Part shown: positions 7,563-15,638 of the stretch, piece by piece
Layout: each line of letters opens with the position of its first letter
Numbering within the stretch: position 1 is the stretch's first letter
Origin: GCA-2688105 sp964499445
GTDB taxonomy: Bacteria > Chloroflexota > Dehalococcoidia > Dehalococcoidales > GCA-2688105
Reading direction: 5' to 3'
Assembly (NCBI GenBank): GCA_964499445.1
Contig: CAZCLE010000004.1
Location: 1-45,641 of the forward strand
DNA: 45,641 nucleotides
Position numbers and translations under genes: made by a program
The notes under the pieces: generated by a model
What the model was told of the DNA's origin: nothing
The model's input: the letters and a program-made list of their open reading frames with translations, nothing else
Databases searched by the model: none

Positions 7563-8120
7563 ATGGAGGAGTCAGCTACCGGAGTTACTATTAACCAGGC
7601 CAATCTGCGCATAATTCAGGGAGACATTACCCGGCAGGATACCGAGGCGATAGTTAATGCGGCCAATCCCAGCCTTATGGGGGGTGGTGGAGTAGATGGA
7701 GCCATCCACCGGGCAGGCGGTCCTGTCATTCTGGAGGAGTGTAAGCAGATTGTATCAAGGCAGGGGCGCTTGCCCACCGGTAGGGCGGTTATTACCAGTG
7801 GTGGCAATCTTAAGGCAAAGTATGTTATTCATACCGTTGGTCCTATCTGGTATGGTGGCAAGAAAGGGGAGACGGAGTTGCTGGCTAGCGCCTACCGGGA
7901 GAGCTTGAGACTGGCCGCCGAGAACAACATCAAGAGCCTTTCTTTCCCGTCAATTAGCACTGGTGCCTATGGCTATCCGGTGGCTCAGGCGGCAAAAGTA
8001 GCTGTCGGTGCTGTTACCGCCTTTCTTCGCCAGAGCACTACCTCAGTCAGGGAGGTGGTGTTGGTGCTGTTTGATTCTCAAACCTTTAGCGTCTACGTAT
8101 CAGCTCTCAAGGAGCAGTGA
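7563..8120 (+). CDS. Macro-domain ADP-ribose-binding protein
   Basis: This 185-residue Appr-1-P processing (macro) domain has IIQGDITRQDTEAIVNAANPSLMGGGGVDGAIHRAGG, the ADP-ribose pocket with its glycine-rich loop, ITSGGNLKAKYVIHTVGP, and SFPSISTGAYGYP. It resembles YmdB/MacroD-type hydrolases acting on O-acetyl-ADP-ribose or mono-ADP-ribosylated targets. The ATG is preceded by GAGAGG. Its last 14 bases overlap the end of the convergent kinase gene. The substrate cannot be decided from the sequence. Confidence 0.92.
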   Translation: MEESATGVTINQANLRIIQGDITRQDTEAIVNAANPSLMGGGGVDGAIHRAGGPVILEECKQIVSRQGRLPTGRAVITSGGNLKAKYVIHTVGPIWYGGKKGETELLASAYRESLRLAAENNIKSLSFPSISTGAYGYPVAQAAKVAVGAVTAFLRQSTTSVREVVLVLFDSQTFSVYVSALKEQ

Positions 8121-9075
8121 AGTACGTTTTAGCCCTCTGCTTGGTGGTTGTCTCCGAGACCTCGATTTGGGGGAGCAGTTCTTCCACATCAGCTCTATGG
8201 CACAGTTCGGTGCCCGGGGTTAATACGGCGGCAGTACCCATGGCGGCTGCCAATCGGCAGGCTTCAATTAGGGACTCCCCCTCGGCTAGCTTTAGAGCCA
8301 GTCCGGCTATGGTGCAATCGCCGGCGCCTACAGCACTGCGTACCTTTACCGGGGGTGGGACTGCCTTAACAATTCTCTCCTTGGTGGCGGCAATAATACC
8401 ATCCTTACCTCGGGAGACGACCGCTATCTCAAGATTCATCTCAACCAGGTTAAGGGCTGCCTTAATGATGGCTTCTTCAGTAGGGAGTTTGGTATCAAGC
8501 AGCCCCTCGGCCTCGCGGACATTAGGTTTAATGAGGTAGGGTTTAGCTTTTATACCCTCCATTAACCATTGACCTTCAGAATCCAGGATACATCTTATCC
8601 CGAAGCCTTTACACTCCGTAACTATATCGTAATAAATATTAGGCGGAATACCAGGTGGTACACTGCCGCCGATTACCATTAACGCTGGCTTGGGGTCAAT
8701 TCGCCCTATCTTCTGCCTAAATCTCTCCAGCTCTCTTTCTGAGATACGTGGACCAGGAGCATCAATCCTGGTTTGTCTGGAAGCTTTAGTATCCGTGATG
8801 ATAAAATTGGTGCGCGTTTCCCGTCCAATAGGGGTAAAGCTGAAGGGCACCCCTTCCTCGTCAAGCAATATTTCTACGGTCCTGCCGGTGTCACCACCAA
8901 TGAATCCGTAGGCAGTAGTTTTACCACCCATCTCATGGATGGCGCGTGATACGTCAATGCCTTTACCCCCGGCATAGAGACGCAAATTTGTCCATCGGTT
9001 GGCTTCATCCAATACCAGCCCGTGAACTGAAATAGTTCTATCTATGGTGGGATTGAGGGTAATGGTAGCAATCAT
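8107..9075 (-). CDS. PfkB-family sugar-phosphate kinase (1-phosphofructokinase / tagatose-6-phosphate kinase type)
   Basis: The 322-residue ribokinase-fold enzyme starts MIATITLNPTIDRTI and has the first PfkB signature YAGGKGIDVSRAIHEMGG (residues 35-52) and the second one SAVGAGDCTIAGLAL with the catalytic Asp in GAGD. The TLNPTID start and AGGKG box place it with FruK/LacC/PfkB phosphofructokinases, which make fructose-1,6- or tagatose-1,6-bisphosphate. GGAGGAGGGAGG sits just upstream of the ATG. It lies 18 bp downstream of a LacD-type aldolase that would cleave its product, and the two are likely co-transcribed. Confidence 0.9.
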   Translation of the reverse strand: MIATITLNPTIDRTISVHGLVLDEANRWTNLRLYAGGKGIDVSRAIHEMGGKTTAYGFIGGDTGRTVEILLDEEGVPFSFTPIGRETRTNFIITDTKASRQTRIDAPGPRISERELERFRQKIGRIDPKPALMVIGGSVPPGIPPNIYYDIVTECKGFGIRCILDSEGQWLMEGIKAKPYLIKPNVREAEGLLDTKLPTEEAIIKAALNLVEMNLEIAVVSRGKDGIIAATKERIVKAVPPPVKVRSAVGAGDCTIAGLALKLAEGESLIEACRLAAAMGTAAVLTPGTELCHRADVEELLPQIEVSETTTKQRAKTYFTAP

Positions 9076-9093
9076 AGCCTCCCTCCTCCGACT

Positions 9094-10089
9094 TTAATAT
9101 TCTTGATACCACCTTTCTGAAATGGGCGTCAGCTCCCGGGCGGTTACCCCGAACTTCTTATACCAGGGCACAGCGTACTTATTAGCTATCTCAGTTAGTC
9201 TTTTTAGCCTGTCGGCGGCTACCGTTGATAAATATTGAGTCCTTTGTCGGGCATCATCAATAAGCATTGCCTCTTGCCAGATAGCCCGACCGCCCAGAAA
9301 GCCGGAAGCCCCTGCCTGGCAGGCAATTTCTACCTGTTGGCAAAAAAGTTCGAAGTCAACACCGGCGCTTAGGATAACCCATGGCACCTGAGATGACGTG
9401 TCTAACCGGCGACAGAGGTTGATGAGCTCAGACTTGTCCTGTTTATAGTGTAGGTCAGCGGGGAACTCGGCCTTTAGCACGTCTATGGGTAGGGCGGTAA
9501 TCTCCTGGGCGGTTCTGATTACCAGCTGTTCTTTCAGGGCAGCAAGCTCTTGGGGATTATGGATTTTATCGGTTATGGGATAGGTCAGCGGTTCTACGCA
9601 GAAGGGGAGGTCATATTTTATACATTCACTGGCTACCATATTAACCGTGTCCAATTGCTTACTGGCTAACTCCGCCAAATCGGGTCGATAATAGACCAGA
9701 ATTTTTACTGCCGAGGCACCCATTCGCTTAATCTTATCCACGCTCCAGTTGTCTAGTAAATTAGTCAGGCGGTGTTCCTTTCCACCAGCGTAACCAGTGG
9801 CTTCGATACTAACCAGGAGCCCGGTATTTTTGGGTAGGATACCGTGGCTGATACATTGAGCCGCCCCAAATATGGGGTCAAGAAGCACAGCACTGGCGTG
9901 GTTAGCCAGGCTGGAGCACAGCTCTAGCTTATGCTTAACCATTTCTTCATAGCTGACCTCGGCTGGATTCTCTTCATCAATCATCCTGCGTAAAGACCCT
10001 CGGTGGTCCATAGCGCATATAGTAAAGATGCCATCTGAATTGGCAATCTGTTGCAGACCTCTTATCTTACCAATGCTTAACCTTTTCAT
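9094..10089 (-). CDS. LacD-type class I aldolase (tagatose-1,6-bisphosphate aldolase family)
   Basis: The 331-residue protein matches the LacD family: FTICAMDHRGSLRRMI near the N-terminus, LLDPIFGAAQCI, LLVSIEATGY, ASAVKILVYYRPD, FCVEPLTYP, and DVLKAEFPAD with the Schiff-base lysine, then WVILSAGVDFELFCQQVEIACQAGASGFLGGRAIW. Family members cleave tagatose-1,6-bisphosphate and, less selectively, fructose-1,6-bisphosphate; some homologues act on sulfofructose phosphate. With the adjacent PfkB kinase and nearby pyruvate kinase it probably serves as the glycolytic aldolase, but this is inference. AAGGA lies eight bases before the ATG. Confidence 0.88.
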   Translation of the reverse strand: MKRLSIGKIRGLQQIANSDGIFTICAMDHRGSLRRMIDEENPAEVSYEEMVKHKLELCSSLANHASAVLLDPIFGAAQCISHGILPKNTGLLVSIEATGYAGGKEHRLTNLLDNWSVDKIKRMGASAVKILVYYRPDLAELASKQLDTVNMVASECIKYDLPFCVEPLTYPITDKIHNPQELAALKEQLVIRTAQEITALPIDVLKAEFPADLHYKQDKSELINLCRRLDTSSQVPWVILSAGVDFELFCQQVEIACQAGASGFLGGRAIWQEAMLIDDARQRTQYLSTVAADRLKRLTEIANKYAVPWYKKFGVTARELTPISERWYQEY

Positions 10090-10143
10090 GCTTTAATCCT
10101 TGGTATTTGGTATTATGAGGTAAAAGTTACGTTTAATCAAGTT

Positions 10144-10172
10144 TTGTTTTTGCCTTAGCCGTAGGGTATAAT
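10144..10172 (+). promoter_or_regulatory. Promoter of plsC-ispH, probably leaderless
   Basis: TTGTTT (10144-10149), 17 bases, TATAAT (10167-10172). The expected transcription start (about 10179) is two bases before the ATG at 10181, and no SD sequence is present between them. Confidence 0.65.
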
Positions 10173-10180
10173 TTATAACA

Positions 10181-10855
10181 ATGCTAATCTCTTACTGGTG
10201 TGGAAGCAAAGTTTTACCTGGGTTCTATTATGTTTGCCGACTAGTAATTAAGATGCTACTACTCCTCCTGACTCACTGGCAGGTCAGGGGCAAGGGGAAT
10301 GTCCCTGGACGGGGACCCTTGCTCATTGTGGCTAATCATATTAATCTAGCTGACCCGGTTCTAATTGGTGCCAGTCTTAGACGAAAAGTGACATTTATGG
10401 CCAAGGAGGAGCTATTCCGTGCCCCATTCTCCAGATTCTTTATGTGTAACTTTGGTGCCTTTCCAGTGCGCCGAGGGCGAATAGATAGGAAGGCATTTAA
10501 CCAGGCGAACCAGGTTCTGGCTGAAGGTCGAGTCTTAGTTGTGTTCCCTGAGGGAAGGCGGAGCCAGAACAATCAGCTTCAGACGGCTTTTCTCGGCTCG
10601 GCGCTAATAGCCTTGCGCAATGGTGCTTTAGTTCTTCCGGTGGGCATCAGTGGGTCAGAAAAGATTAAAGGTTTAGCCTGGATGTTGCGTCGCCCTCGGG
10701 TAATGGTTAATATTGGTAATCCTTTCTATCCGCCGTCGGGTAGTGGTAGATTGACTAGGGAGGAACTGGCTGAGCTTACTGATTCTATGATGAGTCACAT
10801 AGCTGAGCTCCTCCCCCCAGAATATCGGGGAGATTATGCGGGGCGGGGAAACTAG
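10181..10855 (+). CDS. plsC: 1-acylglycerol-3-phosphate O-acyltransferase (PlsC family)
   Basis: The enzyme transfers a second acyl chain to lysophosphatidic acid in phospholipid synthesis. An N-terminal hydrophobic stretch (about residues 14-32) should anchor it to the membrane. Then come NHINLAD (the HX4D catalytic motif), FPVRRGRIDR, VVFPEGRRS (the EGTRS-like block) and VLPVGISG. At 224 residues it has normal length. The start ATG follows a TATAAT box closely and has no SD. Its stop is immediately followed by the ATG of ispH, so the two are one operon. Confidence 0.92.
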   Translation: MLISYWCGSKVLPGFYYVCRLVIKMLLLLLTHWQVRGKGNVPGRGPLLIVANHINLADPVLIGASLRRKVTFMAKEELFRAPFSRFFMCNFGAFPVRRGRIDRKAFNQANQVLAEGRVLVVFPEGRRSQNNQLQTAFLGSALIALRNGALVLPVGISGSEKIKGLAWMLRRPRVMVNIGNPFYPPSGSGRLTREELAELTDSMMSHIAELLPPEYRGDYAGRGN

Positions 10856-11731
10856 ATGGCATTAAGGATTGAAAAAGCGGCTGGAATAGGGTTTTGCTTT
10901 GGAGTTAGGCGAGCCATTGATGTCCTAGAACGGGTTGCCCGTGAGCGCGGCGGTGTGGAAACATTAGGTGCGGTAGTGCATAACCAACCGGTACTACAAA
11001 GACTGGCTGAGATAGGGGTTAGGTTAGCCCGGGGGGTGGATGATATCAGGGGTGACACGGTAGCCATTGGCGCTCATGGGGTGAACCCTCAGCTGGAGGC
11101 AGAGCTTCGGGCTCGACATATTAACATAATTAATACTACCTGTCCCTTTGTTCATCGGGCGCAGGTAGCCGCACGTAGATTAGCCAGGTCGGGTTTCTTT
11201 GTTATTATATATGGTGATGCTGACCACGCTGAGGTCAGGGGTGTTCTGGGCTGGGCTGATGGTAGGGGAGTGGCGGCTCTAGATGAGGGGTTTATCGCCA
11301 CCTTAGACCATTTACCTCGCCGTTTGGGTATTCTATCCCAGACGACCCAGGTACCGGCCCGTTTTACCGAATTTGTGAAGAAGCTTATTGATTCTGCCCT
11401 GACTAAAGACTCTGAGCTACGCGTTATTGATACCATCTGTCATGATATCAGAGAACGGCAGGCGGCTGCCCTTGAGCTGGCTAATAGGGTGGATTTGATG
11501 CTCGTTGTCGGCGGTCATACCAGTGCTAATACCAATCGCCTTGTCGAGTTATGTTCTACAGCAACTAAGACACATCTGGTTGAAGCTGCTGAAGAACTTC
11601 AACCATCTTGGTTTCACGGTCGGTCTAATATAGGGGTAACTGCTGGAGCTTCTACCGCCGAGGAAACTATAAATGACGTATTAGTGAGGCTGGAAGCCCT
11701 GGCTCATTCAGTTTTGAAATCCAGAAGATAA
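10856..11731 (+). CDS. ispH: 4-hydroxy-3-methylbut-2-enyl diphosphate reductase (IspH)
   Basis: This is the last enzyme of the MEP isoprenoid pathway; it reduces HMBPP to IPP and DMAPP with a [4Fe-4S] cluster. The three cluster cysteines are visible: GFCFG (C14), NTTCPF (C96) and DTICHD (C195). HAEVRG carries the catalytic Glu (about 126), and GGHTSANTNRL and TAGASTAE complete the substrate pocket. Length 291 is typical. It follows plsC with no gap. Confidence 0.95.
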   Translation: MALRIEKAAGIGFCFGVRRAIDVLERVARERGGVETLGAVVHNQPVLQRLAEIGVRLARGVDDIRGDTVAIGAHGVNPQLEAELRARHINIINTTCPFVHRAQVAARRLARSGFFVIIYGDADHAEVRGVLGWADGRGVAALDEGFIATLDHLPRRLGILSQTTQVPARFTEFVKKLIDSALTKDSELRVIDTICHDIRERQAAALELANRVDLMLVVGGHTSANTNRLVELCSTATKTHLVEAAEELQPSWFHGRSNIGVTAGASTAEETINDVLVRLEALAHSVLKSRR

Positions 11732-11736
11732 CCGGT

Positions 11737-11976
11737 TTAGTCAGCCCATATTGCCAGGCAGGTTACCGTTCGGGAAATGCCGGCGATGGGGTGGATTTTC
11801 CCGGTAACCAGGTCGCCGATATCATTGAGGGTTTCTCTTTCTGCTATGGCAATAATATCATAGGGTCCGGTTACAGTATCAACCGATTTCACTCCTTCTA
11901 GCTGTCTGAGAGCCGCCACCACCTCCTTATTTTTACCCACCGCGGTCTCAATTAGAACAAAAGCCTTGGCTGCCAC
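11737..11976 (-). CDS. Stand-alone Lrp/AsnC ligand-binding (RAM) domain protein
   Basis: The 79-residue protein carries only the effector domain of Lrp/AsnC regulators: KAFVLIETAVGKNKEVVAALRQLEGVKSVDTVTGPYDIIAIAE, then GDLVTGKIHPIAGISRTVTCLAI. The HTH is absent. Such proteins form decamers or octamers and bind amino acids; their targets are mostly unknown. The GTG at 11976 is chosen because GGAGGTG lies six bases upstream. A consensus promoter sits at 12067-12095. It is convergent with ispH. Confidence 0.85.
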   Translation of the reverse strand: MAAKAFVLIETAVGKNKEVVAALRQLEGVKSVDTVTGPYDIIAIAERETLNDIGDLVTGKIHPIAGISRTVTCLAIWAD

Positions 11977-12066
11977 CGAATTCACCTCCATTCTGCCGAG
12001 CTACTGTTTGTGATTGTTCTTGCCTGGGTTCACCAATACGCAGAGACTGGTACTAAGGCGAGCCTA

Positions 12067-12095
12067 ATTATAGTTTGCCTATATTTGCTTGTCAA
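12067..12095 (-). promoter_or_regulatory. Consensus sigma-70 promoter of the RAM-domain gene
   Basis: Minus strand TTGACA (12095-12090), exactly 17 bases, TATAAT (12072-12067): a perfect consensus promoter. It is back to back with the plus-strand TTGACA at 12109, 13 bp away. Confidence 0.85.
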
Positions 12096-12108
12096 CTTAA
12101 TTATTGGC

Positions 12109-12141
12109 TTGACAGTAGGTATGTGGCTTTGCTTATATAAT
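12109..12141 (+). promoter_or_regulatory. Promoter of yceD-rpmF-fabK-fabD
   Basis: TTGACA (12109-12114) is followed by TTATATAAT at 12133-12141; the -10 is either TTATAT (18-base spacer) or TATATA (19-base spacer). The -35 region with its divergent partner resembles the one at 39419-39441. Confidence 0.6.
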
Positions 12142-12175
12142 AAGTTAACTTCAGCCGGAGTGGAGGTGGGAGGTA

Positions 12176-12679
12176 ATGCGAATAAATGTATCTCAGCAGC
12201 TTAAGGAACCCATAGGGTCAGTGCGAAACTATGAGGTGAGTGAGGCGGTTGATATTGCTGGTGGTAGTTGCCTGGTTCAGGGTGAGGTTAGGTTGACACG
12301 GACTAACCGGGGCATCCTTGCCACGGCTAAACTACACACTGGGGTTGAAGTTACCTGCAGCCGCTGCTTGGGTTTGTTTAGTTGTCCTCTGAGTCTGGAT
12401 ATTGAAGAGGAGTATTTCCCGACCACGGATGTAGTTAGTGGTGCTTCACTACCCTTGCCTGAGGAGCCGGAATGGTTTACAATTGATGAGCATCACATTC
12501 TTGATTTGACCGAGGCAATACGTCAGTATGCGCTACTGGCTATCCCGATGAAGCTGATTTGCCGTGAGGACTGTGCTGGGTTGTGCCCTATTTGCGGTCA
12601 TGACCTTAACCAGGGACCTTGCGGCTGCGTGCCTCAGGGGGCAGGCTCGGACCAGTCAAAGTTGGATAAATTGGCTTAA
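12176..12679 (+). CDS. yceD: YceD/DUF177 family protein
   Basis: The 167-residue protein shows the DUF177 layout: an N-terminal beta-rich part, TCSRCLG (CxxC) near residue 62, an acidic IEEEYFP block, then LICREDCAGLCPICGHDLNQGPCGC with more paired cysteines that may bind zinc. YceD is almost always next to rpmF and is linked to 23S rRNA maturation or ribosome assembly. GGAGGTGGGAGG precedes the ATG. It begins the rpmF-fab transcription unit. Confidence 0.9.
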   Translation: MRINVSQQLKEPIGSVRNYEVSEAVDIAGGSCLVQGEVRLTRTNRGILATAKLHTGVEVTCSRCLGLFSCPLSLDIEEEYFPTTDVVSGASLPLPEEPEWFTIDEHHILDLTEAIRQYALLAIPMKLICREDCAGLCPICGHDLNQGPCGCVPQGAGSDQSKLDKLA

Positions 12680-12722
12680 GCTAGTGATGTAGTAGTAAAA
12701 GAAGGGAAAGGATGAGTAAATT

Positions 12723-12920
12723 ATGGCTTTACCAAAGCGAAAATATGCTAAGGCGCGTCAGGGTAAGCGGCGTGGTCATTTGGGGGTTAGCCCTCCGGCT
12801 GTAGAGTATTGCCCTCAATGCCATAGCCCTAAACTGCCTCACCATGTTTGTCCTACCTGTGGGAAATATGGGGACAGGGAGGTTATTGAGATTAAAAGCC
12901 CTAAGGGGAAGACAGGATAA
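12723..12920 (+). CDS. rpmF: 50S ribosomal protein L32
   Basis: The 65-residue protein starts MALPKRKYAKARQGKRRGH and has the zinc-ribbon cysteines CPQCHSPKLPHHVCPTCG, the Zn-binding form of bL32. It sits 43 bp after yceD, the usual order. GGGAAAGGATG lies upstream of the ATG. Confidence 0.96.
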   Translation: MALPKRKYAKARQGKRRGHLGVSPPAVEYCPQCHSPKLPHHVCPTCGKYGDREVIEIKSPKGKTG

Positions 12921-12933
12921 GGAAGGTTGAATC

Positions 12934-13863
12934 ATGCTCAAAGCTGCAATTTGCGACCTCTTTGGTATTGAATATCCGATTGTTCAGGGGGGGATGGCTT
13001 ATCTAGGCACGGCTGAGCTTGTCTCGGCGGTTTCTAGTGCTGGCGGATTGGGTATAATTGGTGCCGGTAATTCCGAGCCAGATTGGGTAAGACAACAAAT
13101 ACGCTTAACCAGGCAGCTAACCGATAAGCCATTTGGGGTAAATATCCTGCTGATATCCCCCTTTGCTGAACAGGTGGTGGATGTGGTTCTGGAAGAGAAG
13201 GTGGCAGTGGTTACCACCGGCGCCGGTAATCCTGGGCCTTACATTCCTAGATTTAAGCAGGCGGGGATAAAGGTGATGCCGGTATTGGCTAGCGTTGCTC
13301 TGGCTAAGCGATTGGAGCGAGCCGGTGTGGATGCTGTGGTGGCTGAAGGTATGGAGTCAGGGGGACATATTGGGGAAGTAACCACCATGGCGCTGGTGCC
13401 TCAGGTGGTGGATAGTGTTCAGGTACCGGTAGTGGCGGCGGGTGGTATTGGTGACGGACGGGGCTTGGTGGCTGCCCTGGCTCTGGGGGCTCAGGGTATT
13501 CAGATGGGAACGCGCTTTGTCTGTAGTGAGGAATGTATTGCTCACCCGGGATATAAGCAGAAGATTCTACAGGCACACGAGCGGTCTACAGTGGCTAGCG
13601 GACAAACCACCGGGCACCCGCTGCGTTGCTTGCAGAACCGGCTGACACGGCAATTTCAGGAAATGGAGAAGGCGGGCGCATCTAAAGAGGAACTGGAATC
13701 GTTTGGCATGAATAGGTATTATCAGGGTGCGATTGAGGGTAATCTTGAGGATGGCTCACTAATAGCCGGACAGGTTGCCGGATTAATCAAGGAAATTAAA
13801 CCGGTTAGGGTTATTATAGATGAAATGATGGCTGAGGCTGAGGCAATAATTGCTGGTCTTTAA
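12934..13863 (+). CDS. fabK: Enoyl-ACP reductase II (FabK)
   Basis: This 309-residue FMN TIM-barrel protein has YPIVQGGMAYLGTAELVSAVS at the N-terminus, MESGGHIGEVTTMALVPQVVD (flavin and Na+/substrate region) and VPVVAAGGIGDGRGLVAALALGAQGIQMGTRFV (phosphate-binding). FabK reduces enoyl-ACP in the last step of fatty acid elongation, replacing FabI. The close relative nitronate monooxygenase is less likely because the gene lies between rpmF and fabD and has the GGHIGE-TT pattern. GGAAGG precedes the ATG. Confidence 0.88.
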   Translation: MLKAAICDLFGIEYPIVQGGMAYLGTAELVSAVSSAGGLGIIGAGNSEPDWVRQQIRLTRQLTDKPFGVNILLISPFAEQVVDVVLEEKVAVVTTGAGNPGPYIPRFKQAGIKVMPVLASVALAKRLERAGVDAVVAEGMESGGHIGEVTTMALVPQVVDSVQVPVVAAGGIGDGRGLVAALALGAQGIQMGTRFVCSEECIAHPGYKQKILQAHERSTVASGQTTGHPLRCLQNRLTRQFQEMEKAGASKEELESFGMNRYYQGAIEGNLEDGSLIAGQVAGLIKEIKPVRVIIDEMMAEAEAIIAGL

Positions 13864-13886
13864 AATTCCTATTCAGAGGATTAATT

Positions 13887-14822
13887 GTGGCTGAGCCGAT
13901 GAAGGTAGCCTATATCTTCCCGGGACAGGGTTCCCAGAAGGTAGGCATGGGTCACGACCTTTATGATAATTTTGACTCAGCCAAGGCTGTCTTTAAACAG
14001 GCTGACGAGGTTTTGGGGTTTCCTCTGTCCCGATTATGCTTTGAGGGTCCCGAGGAAGAGCTTCGTCAGACTATCAATGCCCAACCAGCGCTGGTAACCG
14101 TCAGTTTTGCCTGCTTGAAGGCTATCGGTGAGGTGGATAGTAGCCGAGGGTTACCACCTCCGGCTTTTGTCGCTGGTCATAGCCTTGGTGAATATACCGC
14201 ACTGGCAACTGCCGAGGTGATTGATTTTGCCACCACGGTCTATTTGTCACGGGAGAGGGGACGGTTGATGCATGAAGCCGGGCTGAGGCAACCCGGGGGT
14301 ATGGTGGCAGTAATGGGGCTTGATGAAGCTTCGTTGGTTGAGGTGTGTAAGGAAACCGGTACCCTGATGGCTAATATTAACTGCCCGGAGCAGCTAGTAA
14401 TCAGCGGGGCAAAGGAGAATTTAGCTAGGGCGGCCGATTTGACTAAAGACAGGGGGGCTTATCGCACCATCATGTTACCGGTAAGCGGTGCCTTTCATAC
14501 GCCACTGATGCAATCAGCGGTTGATGGTATGGCTGAGATTATAGCTAACCTTCCCTTTTACCAACCGATGATTCCTATTATAGCTAACACTACCGCTCGG
14601 CCATTGACTACTGCTGAAGAAGTGAAAGCAGAACTGCTTAGTCAGTTGTGTAATAGCATTCAGTGGCAGCGCTCTATTGAGTATATGATAAATGATGGGG
14701 TTACTACCTTTATTGAGATAGGTCCAGGGAAAGTGCTTAGCGGTCTGGTTAAGCGAATAAACCGGGATGTTGAAATCCTGAATATAGGGGATGCGGAGGC
14801 GGTTAAGCGTATAGTTTGTTGA
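13887..14822 (+). CDS. fabD: Malonyl-CoA:ACP transacylase (FabD)
   Basis: The enzyme loads malonyl groups onto ACP. It has FPGQGSQKVGMG (residues 11-22), QPALVTVSF, the nucleophile motif GHSLGEY (Ser99), the LSRERGRLM arginine, and SGAFHTPLM with the catalytic histidine. Length 311 is standard. The start is GTG with GAGGA seven bases upstream. It ends the first fatty-acid unit; fabH, fabG and fabF are not in this window. Confidence 0.95.
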   Translation: MAEPMKVAYIFPGQGSQKVGMGHDLYDNFDSAKAVFKQADEVLGFPLSRLCFEGPEEELRQTINAQPALVTVSFACLKAIGEVDSSRGLPPPAFVAGHSLGEYTALATAEVIDFATTVYLSRERGRLMHEAGLRQPGGMVAVMGLDEASLVEVCKETGTLMANINCPEQLVISGAKENLARAADLTKDRGAYRTIMLPVSGAFHTPLMQSAVDGMAEIIANLPFYQPMIPIIANTTARPLTTAEEVKAELLSQLCNSIQWQRSIEYMINDGVTTFIEIGPGKVLSGLVKRINRDVEILNIGDAEAVKRIVC

Positions 14823-14888
14823 ACGGGCTTGCCCGTAGACCAGCTTGCTTATTAACGCCAGCTTGAAGGGGCAAGTCTATTATTAGTA

Positions 14889-14897
14889 TGCTATAAT
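14889..14897 (+). promoter_or_regulatory. Extended -10 promoter of nusB-acpP-HAD
   Basis: TGCTATAAT at 14889-14897 is an extended -10 box (TGnTATAAT) 26 bases before the nusB ATG; no good -35 is visible. The stretch 14823-14888 has a small CGGGC/GCCCG hairpin (14824-14835) just after fabD but no T-run. Confidence 0.55.
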
Positions 14898-14922
14898 GTT
14901 GGTTTAGTTTTGGGGGGAATCT

Positions 14923-15333
14923 ATGGCAGGGGCGCGGCGAAAAGCCAGGACACTGGCTCTCCAGGCACTATATGAGATTGACACGGTGGGGCATGAGGAA
15001 GAGGAGGTGGTAAGCCGGCTTCTGGCTGGGGGGGGGTTATCTGAGGAAAATGTTGCCTTCACTCGTGAGCTGGTGGGCGGTGTTGTCCAGAATAAGGAGA
15101 AGATTGACCATAATATTAAGAGTTTTGCTCCTGCCTGGCCAATAGAACAAATACCGGCGGTTGATAGGAATATCTTGAGGCTTGCAATATTCGAAATTTT
15201 ACTTGATAATAAGGTGCCAGTTAAGGTAGCCATAAATGAAGCCGTGGAGCTGGCCAAGACCTTTGGTAGCGAGAGTTCATCCAAATTTGTTAACGGGGTT
15301 TTAGGCTCGGTTAGCGCTGTGGCTAGTAGATAA
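14923..15333 (+). CDS. nusB: Transcription antitermination factor NusB
   Basis: The 136-residue all-helical RNA-binding protein works with NusE (S10) at boxA sites during rRNA transcription. It begins AGARRKARTLALQALYEID, has IEQIPAVDRNILRLAIFEIL and VPVKVAINEAVELAKTFGSESSSKFVNGVLG, the conserved C-terminal block. GGGGGG lies just upstream of the ATG. Confidence 0.95.
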   Translation: MAGARRKARTLALQALYEIDTVGHEEEEVVSRLLAGGGLSEENVAFTRELVGGVVQNKEKIDHNIKSFAPAWPIEQIPAVDRNILRLAIFEILLDNKVPVKVAINEAVELAKTFGSESSSKFVNGVLGSVSAVASR

Positions 15334-15359
15334 AAAGTTATGATAAAGGGGGATAGAAA

Positions 15360-15638
15360 GTGACGACTATTTTTGAGCGGCTGAAGGCAATAGTTGTCGA
15401 GCAGCTAGGGGTAGAAGAGGAGGAGGTAGTGCCCTCAGCTAGCTTTGCTGATGATTTAGGTGCCGACTCTCTGGACTTAGTAGAATTGATAATGACTGTA
15501 GAAGAGGAATTTAGCAATCCGACACGAAAAATTGAGATATCGGATGAAGATGCCGAGAAGATGGCAACCGTCCAGGATGCCCTTGATTATCTTAGAGACT
15601 TGGGCGTTGAGGAGGATGAAGTAGGGAAACCAGCGTGA
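15360..15638 (+). CDS. acpP: Acyl carrier protein
   Basis: This 92-residue acidic four-helix protein has the phosphopantetheine site DLGADSLDLVELIM (Ser37). It carries growing acyl chains for the FabD/FabK enzymes encoded upstream. A short insertion (SNPTRKIEIS, about 52-61) follows helix II. The start is GTG after AAAGGGGGATAGAAA. It overlaps the next gene by 4 bp. Confidence 0.95.
   Translation: MTTIFERLKAIVVEQLGVEEEEVVPSASFADDLGADSLDLVELIMTVEEEFSNPTRKIEISDEDAEKMATVQDALDYLRDLGVEEDEVGKPA

Noticed and set aside
12010..12204. 64-codon plus-strand frame with a hydrophobic stretch
   Set aside because: It covers two divergent promoters and runs into yceD, which has a strong SD and conserved N-terminus.
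12934..13863. Nitronate monooxygenase
   Set aside because: Same superfamily, but the SGGHIGE-TT pattern and position between rpmF and fabD fit FabK better.
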